Below are positions 14,143 through 25,237 of a stretch of 64,000 nucleotides of DNA, one piece after another. Both the position numbers and the translations under genes were made by a program. Every line of letters starts with the position of its first letter. The stretch's first letter is position 1. The notes beneath the pieces were generated by a model. It was not told where the DNA came from. It was given only the letters and a program-made list of their open reading frames with translations, and did not search any database. Location: assembly GCA_026027325.1 (NCBI GenBank), contig JAMSLZ010000005.1, positions 496,001-560,000 on the forward strand, given 5' to 3'. This stretch comes from Actinomucor elegans. Its lineage: Eukaryota > Mucoromycota > Mucoromycetes > Mucorales > Mucoraceae.

Positions 14143-16278
14143 ATGTCAAGACAAAAGCTAAATTACGTTAGTGAACATCGAGTACGTGGATCTGTAAAAG
14201 AAGACGATGATTCTGACCCCGATGATCAAACGGATGAGGACATCATTCGTTGCGTTTGTGATGATTCCAGTGATGACGGGTTTACTATCCAATGCGAAAG
14301 CTGTGAAGACTGGCAACATGCTTCCTGTGTCAATATAAAAAAGAGCAAGATACCAGAACATTATATCTGTGATCGATGTACTAGAAAGCTTAAGCGGCCT
14401 CCAAGTGAATCGCGTCGACGTGACTCTTTAGAATCAGATATGAAAAAAGGTAATTATACGCGCAAATCTATGAGAGTGAAACTGAATCCTAGACATATGT
14501 TTTTAGATAAGAAATCTCTAAAGAACCTCAAAAAGCGTGTATATAGACAAGACAGTGATGAAAATGACCAAGCGTCAAAGAAGATATCTCGAAAAAAGTT
14601 TACTTCGTTATCGAAAAGCGTGTTTAGAGAAAAGCTAGTTGAAGACCTTTTGATTGAAGTCCACCGTCAGTGGATGGAATCCAACAAATCTACTGGTAAA
14701 AACAAGCTCAAGGTCGAAACTTCTTCTTCTACGGCAAGCGCCGCTACAGCTAAAAGACTAGAATCTATCGTTGTCATGGAAAGTAATCTGCTATTACCTG
14801 CTATTCCAAAAGCCTCTGTTCGACCGCTGAAAAAATCATTGAGAGGGTCTTTTCTTCAAAACCAAAAAGATCCTTCCATTGGTAAAGGTGTGTTTGCTGA
14901 CATACATATTCCTAAACATCGGTATCTGATGGAGGTGACAGGTGAATTGGTCAAGAAATCCGATTACAAGAATGAAGCAAGTAATCATTTTTCAGAACTG
15001 GGCGCGCCACTTGCTCATGTTTTCTTCTATCGCGCTTTGGATATCTGTATCGATGCACGTCACGCTGGCAATGAAGCGCGTTATATTCGAAGATCTTGCA
15101 ACCCGAATTCAGAGATCAAAAGCATTATATTGCCAAACGATAGTGACGATCAAACCATCCATATGGGTATTTATACTAGCGAGGAAGTAGATCGAGGCGA
15201 AGAAATCACTATTGGATGGCATTGGCACAAAGGATTCTTGATGTGGCACAAGAGCAAAGAGTTTGCACGTAATGATCATACACTTACGATCGAACCATCT
15301 GAGAAGAAGCAGTTAAAGAAGATATTAAAACTGATAACTAATGAATTTGGTGAATGTGCCTGCGAAGATAAAGAAGAATGCTTGATTCAATACTTAAAGG
15401 ATGAACTGACAAATGAGGATGATCAAGATGTACATAGTAAAAAGAAACGCTCACCTAAAAAGATGCCAAATATCAAAAAACCAGTTTCTCGGCCCATATT
15501 CTCATCAGATGAAGAGGACCAAGCTATCAAGCATCCCATCACTGAGAAATCTCGAAAATTCAAGCAACTCAAGAAGACGCCTGTGCCTGCTTCGCCTGCT
15601 ATATCTTTAACGGATAGTGTGGATATTGATGTTGTCTCTATGAGCCCCATTCCATCAAGACCTCCGAGTGAACCAGACTCTCAGCCGGAGCCTCAAGTAA
15701 CAGCAGGTTTGAAAAGGCCAAGGTTACCAAACCAATTACTCTTGAATCAGCTACCCTGCAAAAAAAGGTGGCTTCGTATCTTTGTCACTGAGCAAAAGCA
15801 ATCTTTAAACATGAGCCCTAGTATACCTAATTCAAATATCAATGTACCTTCTAAAACACCACCAGATCCAGTATATGATGAAAGCGAATTAAGCGATGGT
15901 GCCAGTTCTGCCTCCACTTTACCTCTTGAAGATACCCCTATTGTCATTCAAACTAATGCAAATCAGTCCATGGATACTCAACTTGTGCAAGGAGAAACAT
16001 CAGTAGGCGAAACGCCGGTTACTATTCCAGACAGTAACCAAAATGAAAGTAACGATCTACCCAATCACTTAAATCAAGCAAAAGATGGCCTAGATGCCGG
16101 AATCCCTGCACCAGACAAGCCTACTGCTGCAGCAGCCGTAGAAGCAGCAACAGCAACAACAACAACAGCTAATACTACAAGCCAGAAAGCTGCCGAGACG
16201 CCAAGAAAAAAACTTACTGTACGAGAATACCTGTCTATACATCGGGGGAACTTGCCAACGCCTGATGAAAGGTCTTAA
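14143..16278 (+). CDS. PHD-SET protein of the Set3/MLL5 (UpSET) type
   Basis: An intronless 711-aa gene. A PHD finger spans about residues 34-79 (CVCDD, CESCEDWQHASCV, CDRC), with the Trp of a methyl-lysine reader cage. A SET domain spans about residues 220-366 (SIGKGVFADIHI, YLMEVTGELV, FYRALDICIDARHAGNEARYI, EEITIGWHWHKG). In place of the canonical NHSCDPN loop it has RRSCNPN, the form found in Set3, MLL5 and SETD5, proteins generally regarded as weak or inactive methyltransferases that scaffold histone deacetylase complexes. The C-terminal half is disordered, with acidic, proline-rich and poly-Ala/Thr tracts, and ends VREYLSIHRGNLPTPDE. The inferred role is the scaffold of a Set3C-like deacetylase complex that reads H3K4 methylation. 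Confidence 0.87.
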   Translation: MSRQKLNYVSEHRVRGSVKEDDDSDPDDQTDEDIIRCVCDDSSDDGFTIQCESCEDWQHASCVNIKKSKIPEHYICDRCTRKLKRPPSESRRRDSLESDMKKGNYTRKSMRVKLNPRHMFLDKKSLKNLKKRVYRQDSDENDQASKKISRKKFTSLSKSVFREKLVEDLLIEVHRQWMESNKSTGKNKLKVETSSSTASAATAKRLESIVVMESNLLLPAIPKASVRPLKKSLRGSFLQNQKDPSIGKGVFADIHIPKHRYLMEVTGELVKKSDYKNEASNHFSELGAPLAHVFFYRALDICIDARHAGNEARYIRRSCNPNSEIKSIILPNDSDDQTIHMGIYTSEEVDRGEEITIGWHWHKGFLMWHKSKEFARNDHTLTIEPSEKKQLKKILKLITNEFGECACEDKEECLIQYLKDELTNEDDQDVHSKKKRSPKKMPNIKKPVSRPIFSSDEEDQAIKHPITEKSRKFKQLKKTPVPASPAISLTDSVDIDVVSMSPIPSRPPSEPDSQPEPQVTAGLKRPRLPNQLLLNQLPCKKRWLRIFVTEQKQSLNMSPSIPNSNINVPSKTPPDPVYDESELSDGASSASTLPLEDTPIVIQTNANQSMDTQLVQGETSVGETPVTIPDSNQNESNDLPNHLNQAKDGLDAGIPAPDKPTAAAAVEAATATTTTANTTSQKAAETPRKKLTVREYLSIHRGNLPTPDERS

Positions 16279-19200
16279 CGAATAATTCATCTCCCATCAT
16301 TCATTGTTGTATGCTTGATCAATAATAACCAATAAAGATAATTGCACTATTATTGTATCATATTACGGTGGTTACTGTTATTTAACGCGTTACTGCTTGG
16401 TTATGACTGTCTTTTAATTATCTATGCAGTCTAATCCCATATATTCTAAAACTTTGCTGTTATACCACCAATCTTTCAAAAACCGTACATGGTTTCTATG
16501 GCACAAGTAACGTATTTTTAAGTGTTATATCTAGGTACTTGGGCATGGTACTCTTTTGAAACCATTCGATCCTTCTTCTTAGAATAAACTAACGTCACTT
16601 TTATAAAATAAACAGTGTAATAAGGTGACATCGAGTCTTGATTAATAATAAAAGTATGTTTCTTACATATAAAAATCTGGTTACCCATCATAGATATAAA
16701 TCCAAATAATTGTTTATAGTTATATATATGACATGAAGCGTAATATGATACTAACGCTACTCCATGCGCAACTGAACTTTTTACAATAAATTATGCATTG
16801 GTCTATATCATTTCGGTGCAAGCTGGTGTTATTGAACGCGCTGCGATTCAACGATTTTCCTTGTCGCTTACTAATTTCTATTGTTGGCAGCCAATCAATA
16901 GCTATGCATGAACCCTGACAACCAATTAAATTATTGAGAAGCCCAAGCCCTGCTAACAGATAACCAATTCATTCTATTTGATTGTCATTGATGCCTAATG
17001 GTTCTTTCCAGGGCCATCACCGGAAAGAAAAACACTGGTAGGATCGGAATTGGGTCCAAAGTACCAAAATAGCATGAATAGTACTAGCCAGTAGAAAAAA
17101 CTTAAGGCAGTAACATAGTAGCATCATTAATATGTGGTAAACATCGGATGAAGCAGGTGGCAGTTCAGCCCACGGAGAAGTTGGGATAGCTAGTTTTCGC
17201 ATTTTCCAATGGATCAACGAGAGGTATGACATCCTTTGCAAATTTGGCCACGAGGCTTACCAGGTATCTAACTCATGCACCATCTGAAGAGACAACCATG
17301 CTCTGTAAAAGTGGCAGGCAGATAAAGAGCAGGATTAAAGCCAATAATAAGTCAACACAATTTTGTGAGTATTTGATGATGCTATCTACAGTAGAATAAA
17401 ATAATGGTTTGATGGTCTTGTCGCAAGAGCTTTGCAAGTGCTGTGGCGGGCAAAGGGCTTCGTGTAGGTATATTTTGAAACAGTTAAATGCCTAGTCAGG
17501 AAAGAAGGTGGAGATAAAAATGTTTAAGTGGTAATAACAAGCTCATAGAGAGTAATGTAGCGCGCTTCGTGGATAGTATTTGATAGTGAGTATATCTAGA
17601 TGGTATACTATAAAAATTAAGTTGATCACCAGTTTAAGGACTGTCATGGAAGAAGAACTGCTACCACCGATCAATGGACATAAACAACAATCTTGGACCT
17701 TTTAGAGATCTGCGAGTTCCTTATTTATGAATTTAGTAATGGATAGATCATACCCAAGCTTTAATCAGATGAATGCATATTTTTAATTCCATCAGTTATA
17801 ACTTTTATTACATAAATATTTATCAATTGTTTATCTAAAATATGTTTATTGAGTATTAGCTTCCGTACATATATTGGAATAAGTATAATGTCAATCGACT
17901 TTAATGTTTAGTGAAAGGAAACAAGAAGGAACGTTGATTGTTTATTGCAAACATAAATGGTATGTCATGAAAAGCAAGAATGCACAAAAGTAATAAAGGC
18001 AGGGCTCGAGAGTGCCACTTTGGTTTGATAGCTGCCATCCCTTTTTTTTATTTTATTTTTTTAGTAAAATAGTAAGCTCTAATTTGATTTTACTAGACTC
18101 TTGGAGAGCCTCGATTATTATTGGAGAGAAAAGAAAGGTCGAATATAAAGATTGAGAAGAGAGAATATTAAAGGCTTGAGGAAGTAAACTGTTTTTAATA
18201 CACTAGTATTACTGCTATTTAGTGTTATAGAGTCTCTGATGGCCTATCAAAACGATTTACCAAAAAACGGCTGATCTTTCAAATTTCTTAGTGAATTTTT
18301 TTTAGTTGTCAAAATGTCATTTCAGAGACATAATTTTTAATACTAAACCATTTTATATTAAAAGGTGTTTTTTACTGTATATGCATCATTTTTTTTAAAA
18401 GACCCAGCTTATGGCTATAAATGTGAAAAGGAAATAAATTTCACTCAAATGGAAAATAACCTCAATTTTTCTAAACAATATAACATGTTGCTTGCACTAT
18501 TGGGCGTATAAGAAAGTTTCTTAGAGTTTTTTAAAGTATGCTTGTGCACCTGAACTTTTTTTTTCTTTATTCGTATAACAGGTATCTTTGATGACATAAA
18601 GAAATACGTCTAACTCAATAACGTAACGAAAAAAGTTGTTTATTTCCGGGAAATATATACATTAAAACATTTCTTTACAATATCACCAGTTGTATAATTG
18701 TATCTTCAAGTAGATAGTACCAAGTTTGAAGTATTTTTTTTTCGACCTGGAAAGTCATTATTCTTTTCATCTATTTACAAACCTACATCATTTAAAAGTG
18801 AATTAATTCCTTTGCAAACATTATTAAATGCTTGATGAAGTACTTGTTTTTTTTTCGTAAAGCTGTTTTTATTAAACTTTTAGAGGACACACATCGTGGA
18901 GAGGTGGGGCTTGAATATAAATATATATATTAACAAGGAAATGGGGGTAATAGAGTACTGTAATTAATGGACTACAGGTAGCATTTATGTAAACTAGAGG
19001 TGATGCTTGAACTTAGTTCAATTCAGCTGGAGTTTGTAGTGTTGATACTTGTGATTCAATCTTTGCTATGACCATATCAATTGAAAAAGGTATGTCTTCA
19101 AGGATAAACTTCCAATAGAAGTACCAAATGAACCATAAGGTAGTGGATATAACATTGATGAAAAATGCGTGTTGAGAAGGCCATATGTTGACTGGAGGTT

Positions 19201-19301
19201 CAAGGTGGAGCAATAAAGCGCAAATTTAGATTCTGGCTTAAAAATTCTGTTATCTGGACTTGATTTTTTTTAACACATACAGTGTACTCTTTAATTTATA
19301 T

Positions 19302-19372
19302 GATTGATCTCGGTCGAATGTTGCATCTGATTAGTACTCCATGTTCAGAATGAGCATTTGCATATGATGAAG
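19302..19372 (+). repeat. Dispersed repeat copy 1
   Basis: Degenerate member of a short interspersed family recognised by the ordered motifs GATCTCGGTCGAATG, GCATCTGATTAGTACTCCA and TCAGAATGAGC. Other copies are at 29711, 29863, 48366, 48516, 48689 and 59229. Confidence 0.6.
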
Positions 19373-19718
19373 TTTTAATTTGATTCTAATCCTTCGACTA
19401 CAATAAATGTCTTATATATAACCTAATTTAAACGTAGAGTTGTCTGTAGCCAAGTGCTAACACTCGAAATATTTGAGGAGTATACGTAGTAGTATTTTGC
19501 ACTACACGTACTCCCTTAATAATCAAAGTATTTCTAAGAAGTTTTCACCCTTCCACCTATCATCGATTTAAATCCATGACATATCAAGGAGTTGAAACCG
19601 AAACATTAGTAATTTATGTTGACCAGTGACCAAAGAAAAAGGCGAGAACTTTAAGCTAATAAGCGCTATTTGAAATGCTTCATAATCATTACCAATATTA
19701 GGTAATAGAAAAAAAAGA

Positions 19719-19727
19719 GGTATATAA
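19719..19727 (+). promoter_or_regulatory. TATA box of the pirin gene
   Basis: GGTATATAAG lies about 62-70 nt upstream of the pirin ATG, followed by a short A/C-rich leader. Position and sequence fit a TATA element; not tested. Confidence 0.55.
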
Positions 19728-19788
19728 GCAGCAGAATTTACAGCCTTGGTTTTGTTCGTCAGTTTCTTATATTTACAAATCAATTATC

Positions 19789-20815
19789 ATGCCTGCTACT
19801 GCTACTGCTACTTCTACTACTACTAGAATTTCCAGAAATATTACTAAGTCTGTTCTTTCAAGAGAACAAATGGATGGCGTTGGTGCTCGAGGTACGACCA
19901 TAAGGATGTTTAGGCCCAATTGCATTATATACTTATATCTTATTGTAGTTTATCGATCCATCGGCAGCCACGCTCTTCGTAACTTGGATCCTTTCTTGAT
20001 GCTTGATGAATTCGATGTACAAGCACCTGGTGGTTTTCCTGATCATCCTCACCGAGGATTTGTAAGTATTTCTAGTTATAGTTGACCATTACCGAAAACT
20101 AAATGATTGCATACAGGAAACTGTCACTTACATGTTGGATGGCGAGTTTTTACACGAAGACTTCAAAGGACACAAAGGCAGATTACCCCCAGGTTCTCTA
20201 CAGTGGATGTGCGCTGCCAAGGGCATTGTTCATGCCGAAATTCCTGCCACCAACAGTAGAGCACATGGTCTTCAGCTTTGGGTTAATCTTTCCAGCAAAG
20301 ACAAAATGTCAGAACCCAATTATCAAGAATTTCCAGCAGAAAAAGTCTTGGAGGCTAACCCTGAAGAAGGTATCAAAATCAAGGTCATTGCCGGCGAGTC
20401 TTATGGTGTAAAGAGTCCTGTCATTACACGTACTCCTACGATGTTTATCGATATCAAGTTGAAAAAGGGTAAGAAGGTAGAGCAAATCATTCCCAAGGGT
20501 TATGCTGGCTTCATCTACACAATCGCTGGTACTGCTCTTTACGGTGGTAATCAACATCGTTCTGAAGCACACCACACTTTGGTCTTGAGCGAAAATGAAG
20601 GTGAATATATTCCTGTCGAATCTGCTTCAGATGATTGCCATTTCGTCGTGATTGCGGGCCAACCTATTAGAGAACCTATTGTTCAACATGGTCCTTTTGT
20701 TATGAACACTCAAAGAGAAATTTATCAAGCCTTTGCGGATTACCAACATGGTAGAAATGGCTTTGAAGGTGCCCCTGAATGGACCTCTTCCATCAGAGAC
20801 CGTTGGTCTTCTTAA
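19789..20815 (+). CDS. Pirin-family cupin protein
   Basis: Exons 19789-19891, 19949-20061 and 20117-20815 give 304 aa. The N-terminal cupin has the pirin metal site: PGGFPDHPHRGFETVTY supplies two histidines, and GIVHAEIP plus the Glu after it supply the rest; HGLQLWVNL follows. The C-terminal cupin (GYAGFIYTIAGTALYGG, VIAGQPIREPIVQHGPFVMN) ends with YQHGRNGFE, a family hallmark. Pirins are iron-binding nuclear or cytosolic proteins, variously transcription cofactors or quercetin dioxygenases; the function here is unknown. Several codons are C-ending, suggesting good expression. The gene is convergent with PUS3, 238 nt apart. Confidence 0.93.
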
Positions 20816-21053
20816 TACGTTCCATTCTCTTTTTTTTTATGCATATACTTTCTTTAGCCATTATATCCCCATTATTTTTCTTTAAATAAATAACAGTACA
20901 TACATATAACATATATCAATGAGTTTTACAAATGGTTTCTGAATCTTAGTGACTATAGAATAGTTAGTAGAGGAGTGACAACACCATAGTTAGTTTATTA
21001 TTGTTAATTGTGGTATATCATTAAAAAAAAATGACGGTTTTATTAATTACGGA

Positions 21054-22475
21054 TTATGAAGAAGACGGTGTTTCAGTAGTTTCTGCCTGCTGTCTGTCTA
21101 ATTTTCTCTTTTTACGCACTTCGTACTTTTCTTTCTTTAATTCATCTGTATCGCAACGAGGTCTTTCCAATAAAGGCTTATACTTTGTTACTCGAGATTC
21201 TTTACCGCCACCCAATACAATTGTAGCCATACCAGCAGGACTTGTTACGCCACGCTGTCTGATAAAATCCTCCATTGTTTGTTTAGTATTATCAGGCATG
21301 ATAACAGGGGACTTGGCAACCTTGGACAAATAAGATTGACAGGTCAGACTACGGATCATTTGGATGGTCCACTCTTCATTGTAATGTATATAGGTACGAT
21401 ATGAAGAAGGCAAAGCATCATATGTGTTATCACGGAAAGAATGCGTCCACACCAAATCCTTGAACTCGCAATCGTATAGCACCAATGGTAAATCACTGGC
21501 CATAGGGAAGTCGGGCTTTGAAGACACCAACTCTATATTCAACAAATCCCTGATAATCTCTGGTTTTTCAAAGCCTTGGCCCACCAAAAATAATACAGAC
21601 ATCATGAACCTCACCTGATGCCACAAGAAAGCTGTTCCTTTCAGTTCGACCTCATAGAAGTCAGATCCTTCTGTAACCCCATCTGTCTTTGTATGAGGCA
21701 CTGGGTTAATCTTCATTGACACAATATGACGCTCATAACTCAATACGTTCTTGGAAGGATCCATCTTGCAAAAGTTTCGAAAATCATGATGTCCTTCGAA
21801 ATAAGTGCACGCTTGACGCAAGCGATCAATGTCCATCTTGTCTCGACGGAAGTAGTATTTGTAAGTGCGTGCTGTACAATGAAATCGCGCACTAAAATCT
21901 TCATCGACAGGTGCCCATGCTAACACGCGAATATCGGGTGGCAGCATACGATTCAATGTGTCAATGTAAGGTAGCTCGAGTTCTGGTGGCAGTAAGTCGG
22001 GAGAAGGGTCTGATTGAAGCTTCTTTGAACGTACATTCAGTGCAATCACTTGACCAAGTCCACTAACGCCTTTATCTGTACGTCCACAGCGACTGTAGTC
22101 GCTTTGATCAATATCTTCAATCAAGCGGCAACCCAATAACGCTTTAAATAGTTGATCTTCAATAGTTGGAATCTCGAGAGGTCGGTTTTGACTGGCATAG
22201 CCGCAATAGTTCCAGCCTAGGTAGGCTACACGCAAAGCGATCTTGCGCTTGGTATATTTCGACATATCAAATGGTCTTTTCTTGTCATTCTCGGTGCGGT
22301 TGCGCTTCTTTGATGACTTGTGTTTTAATTCAGAGGAGCTGTCGTTGCTTTGCTCAGGAGTATTGACCTTGTTGGTATCTACGGCGGCATTATTATTGAT
22401 ATTGAGTTTGGCTTCAAGTTCTTGAATACGGTCGAGTAGTTGTTCTCGAGTGAACTCGTTGTACTTCGAATCCAT
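21054..22475 (-). CDS. DEG1: tRNA pseudouridine(38/39) synthase Deg1/PUS3
   Basis: An intronless 473-aa gene. I chose the ATG at 22475 (MDSKYNEFTREQLLDRIQELEAK); the frame stays open upstream but without another ATG. A short coiled-coil segment and a Lys/Arg-rich nuclear-type linker (residues 45-75) precede the TruA-type catalytic domain. GRTDKGVSGLGQVIAL contains the catalytic Asp; KRKIALRVAYLGWNYCGYASQ, FSARFHCTARTYKYYF and GTAFLWHQVRFMMSVLFLVGQG are family motifs. The enzyme isomerises U38/U39 in the tRNA anticodon stem. It is divergent from the SETD6-like gene with 155 nt between starts, so the two probably share a promoter. Confidence 0.93.
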   Translation of the reverse strand: MDSKYNEFTREQLLDRIQELEAKLNINNNAAVDTNKVNTPEQSNDSSSELKHKSSKKRNRTENDKKRPFDMSKYTKRKIALRVAYLGWNYCGYASQNRPLEIPTIEDQLFKALLGCRLIEDIDQSDYSRCGRTDKGVSGLGQVIALNVRSKKLQSDPSPDLLPPELELPYIDTLNRMLPPDIRVLAWAPVDEDFSARFHCTARTYKYYFRRDKMDIDRLRQACTYFEGHHDFRNFCKMDPSKNVLSYERHIVSMKINPVPHTKTDGVTEGSDFYEVELKGTAFLWHQVRFMMSVLFLVGQGFEKPEIIRDLLNIELVSSKPDFPMASDLPLVLYDCEFKDLVWTHSFRDNTYDALPSSYRTYIHYNEEWTIQMIRSLTCQSYLSKVAKSPVIMPDNTKQTMEDFIRQRGVTSPAGMATIVLGGGKESRVTKYKPLLERPRCDTDELKKEKYEVRKKRKLDRQQAETTETPSSS

Positions 22476-22630
22476 CAAATGCAATTGTTTAAACCGAGAA
22501 ATACCGGGAACAAGTAGAGTTATAAATGTGGTTTTTGAAAGTGCTACTCTCCAGTATAAGCCACCAAAAGCCACCGCTAATATAAAAGAGCGAAAAAAAA
22601 AAGTAATTATGCAACTTGGTACTTTTAGAT

Positions 22631-24396
22631 ATGACTACCAGTTTTGAAGAAACAGGAAAAGCCTTTTGGCAATGGCTCGAAAACAATGGTGCGACCTTGA
22701 GTAAAGATATTAAAATCAAGGACTACCGCTCTGAAGGCGCTGGTCGTGGTATTGTAGCAACCAAAGATATCAAGGTATAAATTGACGCGTCAAGTGTTTC
22801 TTCGGTCATATACTAAGTTTCTACTCAAGGAAGGAGAGCTGCTTTTTTCACTTCCAAGAAATATCTTGTTATCTCAATTGACTAGTTCTCTGAAAGATGT
22901 GAAAGGTCTTTCAGAAGAGTTATTGGCTTTGCCTGGCTGGAGCCCCATTATCATATGTATGATGTATGAAAGTCAAAAGCAAGATTCTTTCTGGAAGCCT
23001 TATTTCGGTAATATATAAATATATATATGCGTACAAGTCTTTTGGAGCTGTAGATGGTTAATATTGACTTTTTTCTCGTTACAAGATGTATTACCTCGTC
23101 AATTTAGTACACCAATGTTTTGGGAAGAAAGTGACTTGAAAGAATTAGAAGGAACTGACATCATTCGTAAGTAGCATACGTATATAAGATTTACTAGCAA
23201 TATTCATCGGTTGTATTATAGCTAAGATCGGTAAAGAAGATGCTGAGGCTACTTTTGAGAGAGACGTCAAGCCAATTATTGAGAAATACCCTAGCATCTT
23301 CGATCCAAATGTTCATAATCTCGAATTGTATCATATCTGCGGTTCTTTGGTCATGGCTTATAGCTTTAATGATGAATTACAAAAGGCTGAAAAGACAAAA
23401 AATGCTGAAGAAGGAGAAGAGGAAGAAGAAGAGGAGGAAGAAGAAGAAGAAGAAGAAGAAGAAGATAATAGCATAATTGCTATGGTTCCAATGGCAGATA
23501 TGCTGAACCATAAAACCGGATATAATAACGCTAGACTATTCCATGAAACCGATAGCTTGCAAATGAGAGCCATTAAAGACATCCAACAGGGTGATCAGAT
23601 CTACAACACGTATGGTGATTTATGCAATGCCGACTTGTTGCGTAAATACGGTTTCACTGATGAGGTAAACGAATTTGATCTGGTTGAGTTAGATGGACCT
23701 TTAATCGTGGATCAGTGCTGCCCTGATCAAGATAAGGAATCTGTTGAAAAAAAGGTTCGTTTTGCTTTAATTTCAGATGAAAAGTGTGTTTACTAATACT
23801 TGTTGTATAAAGATTGACTTTTTAATGGAAGAAGGTGTATTAGACGAGTAAAGTATACATTCACTACTGTAAATACATCGACTAATGTATACACATAGGT
23901 GCTTTGTTATCGATACGGAACATGAAATCCCAGTTGAGCTTATCGTTTCTGGTAAAATTTAACATAGCCAATCATTGAATAATCAATCAGTTGCTAATTA
24001 TATAACAGTTCATGTCTTATTGGCAACTGATGATGAGTTTGCCAAGATGGAAGAAAAGCAAAAATTACCAAAGCCCAAGTTAACCAAGCAAGTAAAACAA
24101 GTCATTGAAGCAGTTCTTCAAAAAAGACTCAGTCGATATCCCACTAGTATCAAAGTAAGTTTGATTGCTTTATATATAACAGTTACTTATTAGTTTTGTC
24201 GTAGGAGGATGAAGAGCAACTGGCTGGTGATTGCAGTTTTAACAAAAAGAACGCGCTACTTGTTCGTATTGGAGAAAAGAAGATTCTTGAGTCTACATTA
24301 AAGACACTTGAGTCTATGCCTACTGTCGCAGACAAAAGACCTGATACTACACCCAATAATCAAAAGTCAAAGAAACAGAAAACAGTGCCAAGATAA
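22631..24396 (+). CDS. SETD6/Rkm4-type protein lysine methyltransferase
   Basis: Eight exons: 22631-22774, 22830-23007, 23086-23166, 23222-23754, 23813-23847, 23899-23951, 24009-24154 and 24205-24396, giving 453 aa. The intron before exon 7 has an alternative in-frame acceptor at 23990 that would add six residues. The split SET domain shows GAGRGIVATKDIK-EGELLFSLPRN, MVPMADMLNHKTGYNNA (the NH of the SAM site), GDQIYNTYGDLCNADLLRKYGF (the catalytic Tyr in NTYG) and a C-terminal Rubis-substrate-binding-like region (LVRIGEKKILESTL). SETD6 and yeast Rkm4 monomethylate lysines, Rkm4 on ribosomal protein eL42. A run of about 16 consecutive glutamates interrupts the SET-I insert near residues 210-230. 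The protein ends in a basic KKQK tail. Confidence 0.88.
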
Positions 24397-24536
24397 AACA
24401 GGAGTTTCTTTTAAGCAAATATGCCTATATCTGGGCAATATAGAAACCTAGCATGGGATTGTACAACCTAATCTATATAAATTCCCCATTTAAAGGTTTT
24501 TCCTATTTGCCTCTTTCTTCTGTCTGTAATATTTCG

Positions 24537-25237
24537 ATGATTGCTGTATCTGTACCTATAACATATCCAAATTCACTCAAAACACGCCATGGCCATGGCT
24601 TTGATAACTTGATTGCTTTCACTGCTTTCAATGTGAAAACTCTATTAGAATGTTCAAAAGAGAGAGTCTATTACCAACAAAGACTATTACCAGCTTTACC
24701 TATATTTGTTCGACACGTATTCTATCATTGTAAATTAACGCCTGCAATACTCGTGGTAGCTATTATCTATCTTGATCGATTAAAACGAAACTTGCCTCTT
24801 AAATCTATAGGAGGTACTATACATTCAACATATGGTATGGTGGGATTACTAACAGTTATGTAGAATTTGATACACCCTACAAGATGTTTATAGCATCTAC
24901 GATCTTGGCTACGAAGTTTATTGAAGATTCAAATACAATAGCTCAGTCCATCTATAGACTAGTATCTCCGCTTTACAACTCAAAAGAAATTAGCGAAATG
25001 GAAAGAAGTTTCCTAGGTAAGAAGCAAAGATACATTCCTTTCTTTATATTAAACTCATGTAATCGTCTTCTTGTATCTTGTAGGTGTAGTAAAGGTAAAT
25101 CGCACTCATACTATATTATCAGCAGTAAATACTGACTTTATTCATAGTATAATTTGTTTGTGAATAGGTCTCAAGTCAACGAGTTTATTGAAACACATAA
25201 AGAATTAGAACTCATCGGAATCAATTCGATGCTCTAG
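24537..25237 (+). CDS. Small Pho85-type (Pcl) cyclin
   Basis: Exons 24537-24813, 24864-25016, 25084-25094 and 25148-25237 give 176 aa. An ATG at 24453 in the same frame is possible, but it lies only 57 nt from the upstream stop. The cyclin box is clear: FVRHVFYHCKLTPAILVVAIIYLDRLKR, then PYKMFIASTILATKFIEDS and SEMERSFLGVVKYNLFVNRSQVNEF. This is the Pcl/Clg/PHO80-like pattern (cyclin_N of Pho85-class partners) rather than B-type, and there is no destruction box. The third exon is only 11 nt; without it the conserved FLGVVKYNLFV motif would be broken. The likely partner is a Pho85-like CDK acting in nutrient or polarity control (family inference). Confidence 0.85.

Larger units (their letters stand above)
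16279..19788. other. 3.5-kb gene-poor region before pirin
   Basis: No complete gene is supported. A patch at about 17000-17560 is less AT-rich; the minus strand there contains a short open stretch ending in NAKTSYPNFSVG before a TGA at about 17165, possibly a remnant or small unrecognised gene. A minus-strand open frame at 19013-19213 (hydrophobic, FFINVISTTLWFIWYFYW) has no ATG. A copy of the dispersed repeat lies at 19302-19372. The region ends with the pirin promoter. Confidence 0.4.

Noticed and set aside
19013..19213. Minus-strand hydrophobic 66-aa frame
   Set aside because: No ATG, no clear upstream exon and no family match; kept only as a remark in the intergenic entry.
23358..23582. 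Poly-Ser minus-strand frame
   Set aside because: Antisense of the glutamate run in the SETD6-like gene.
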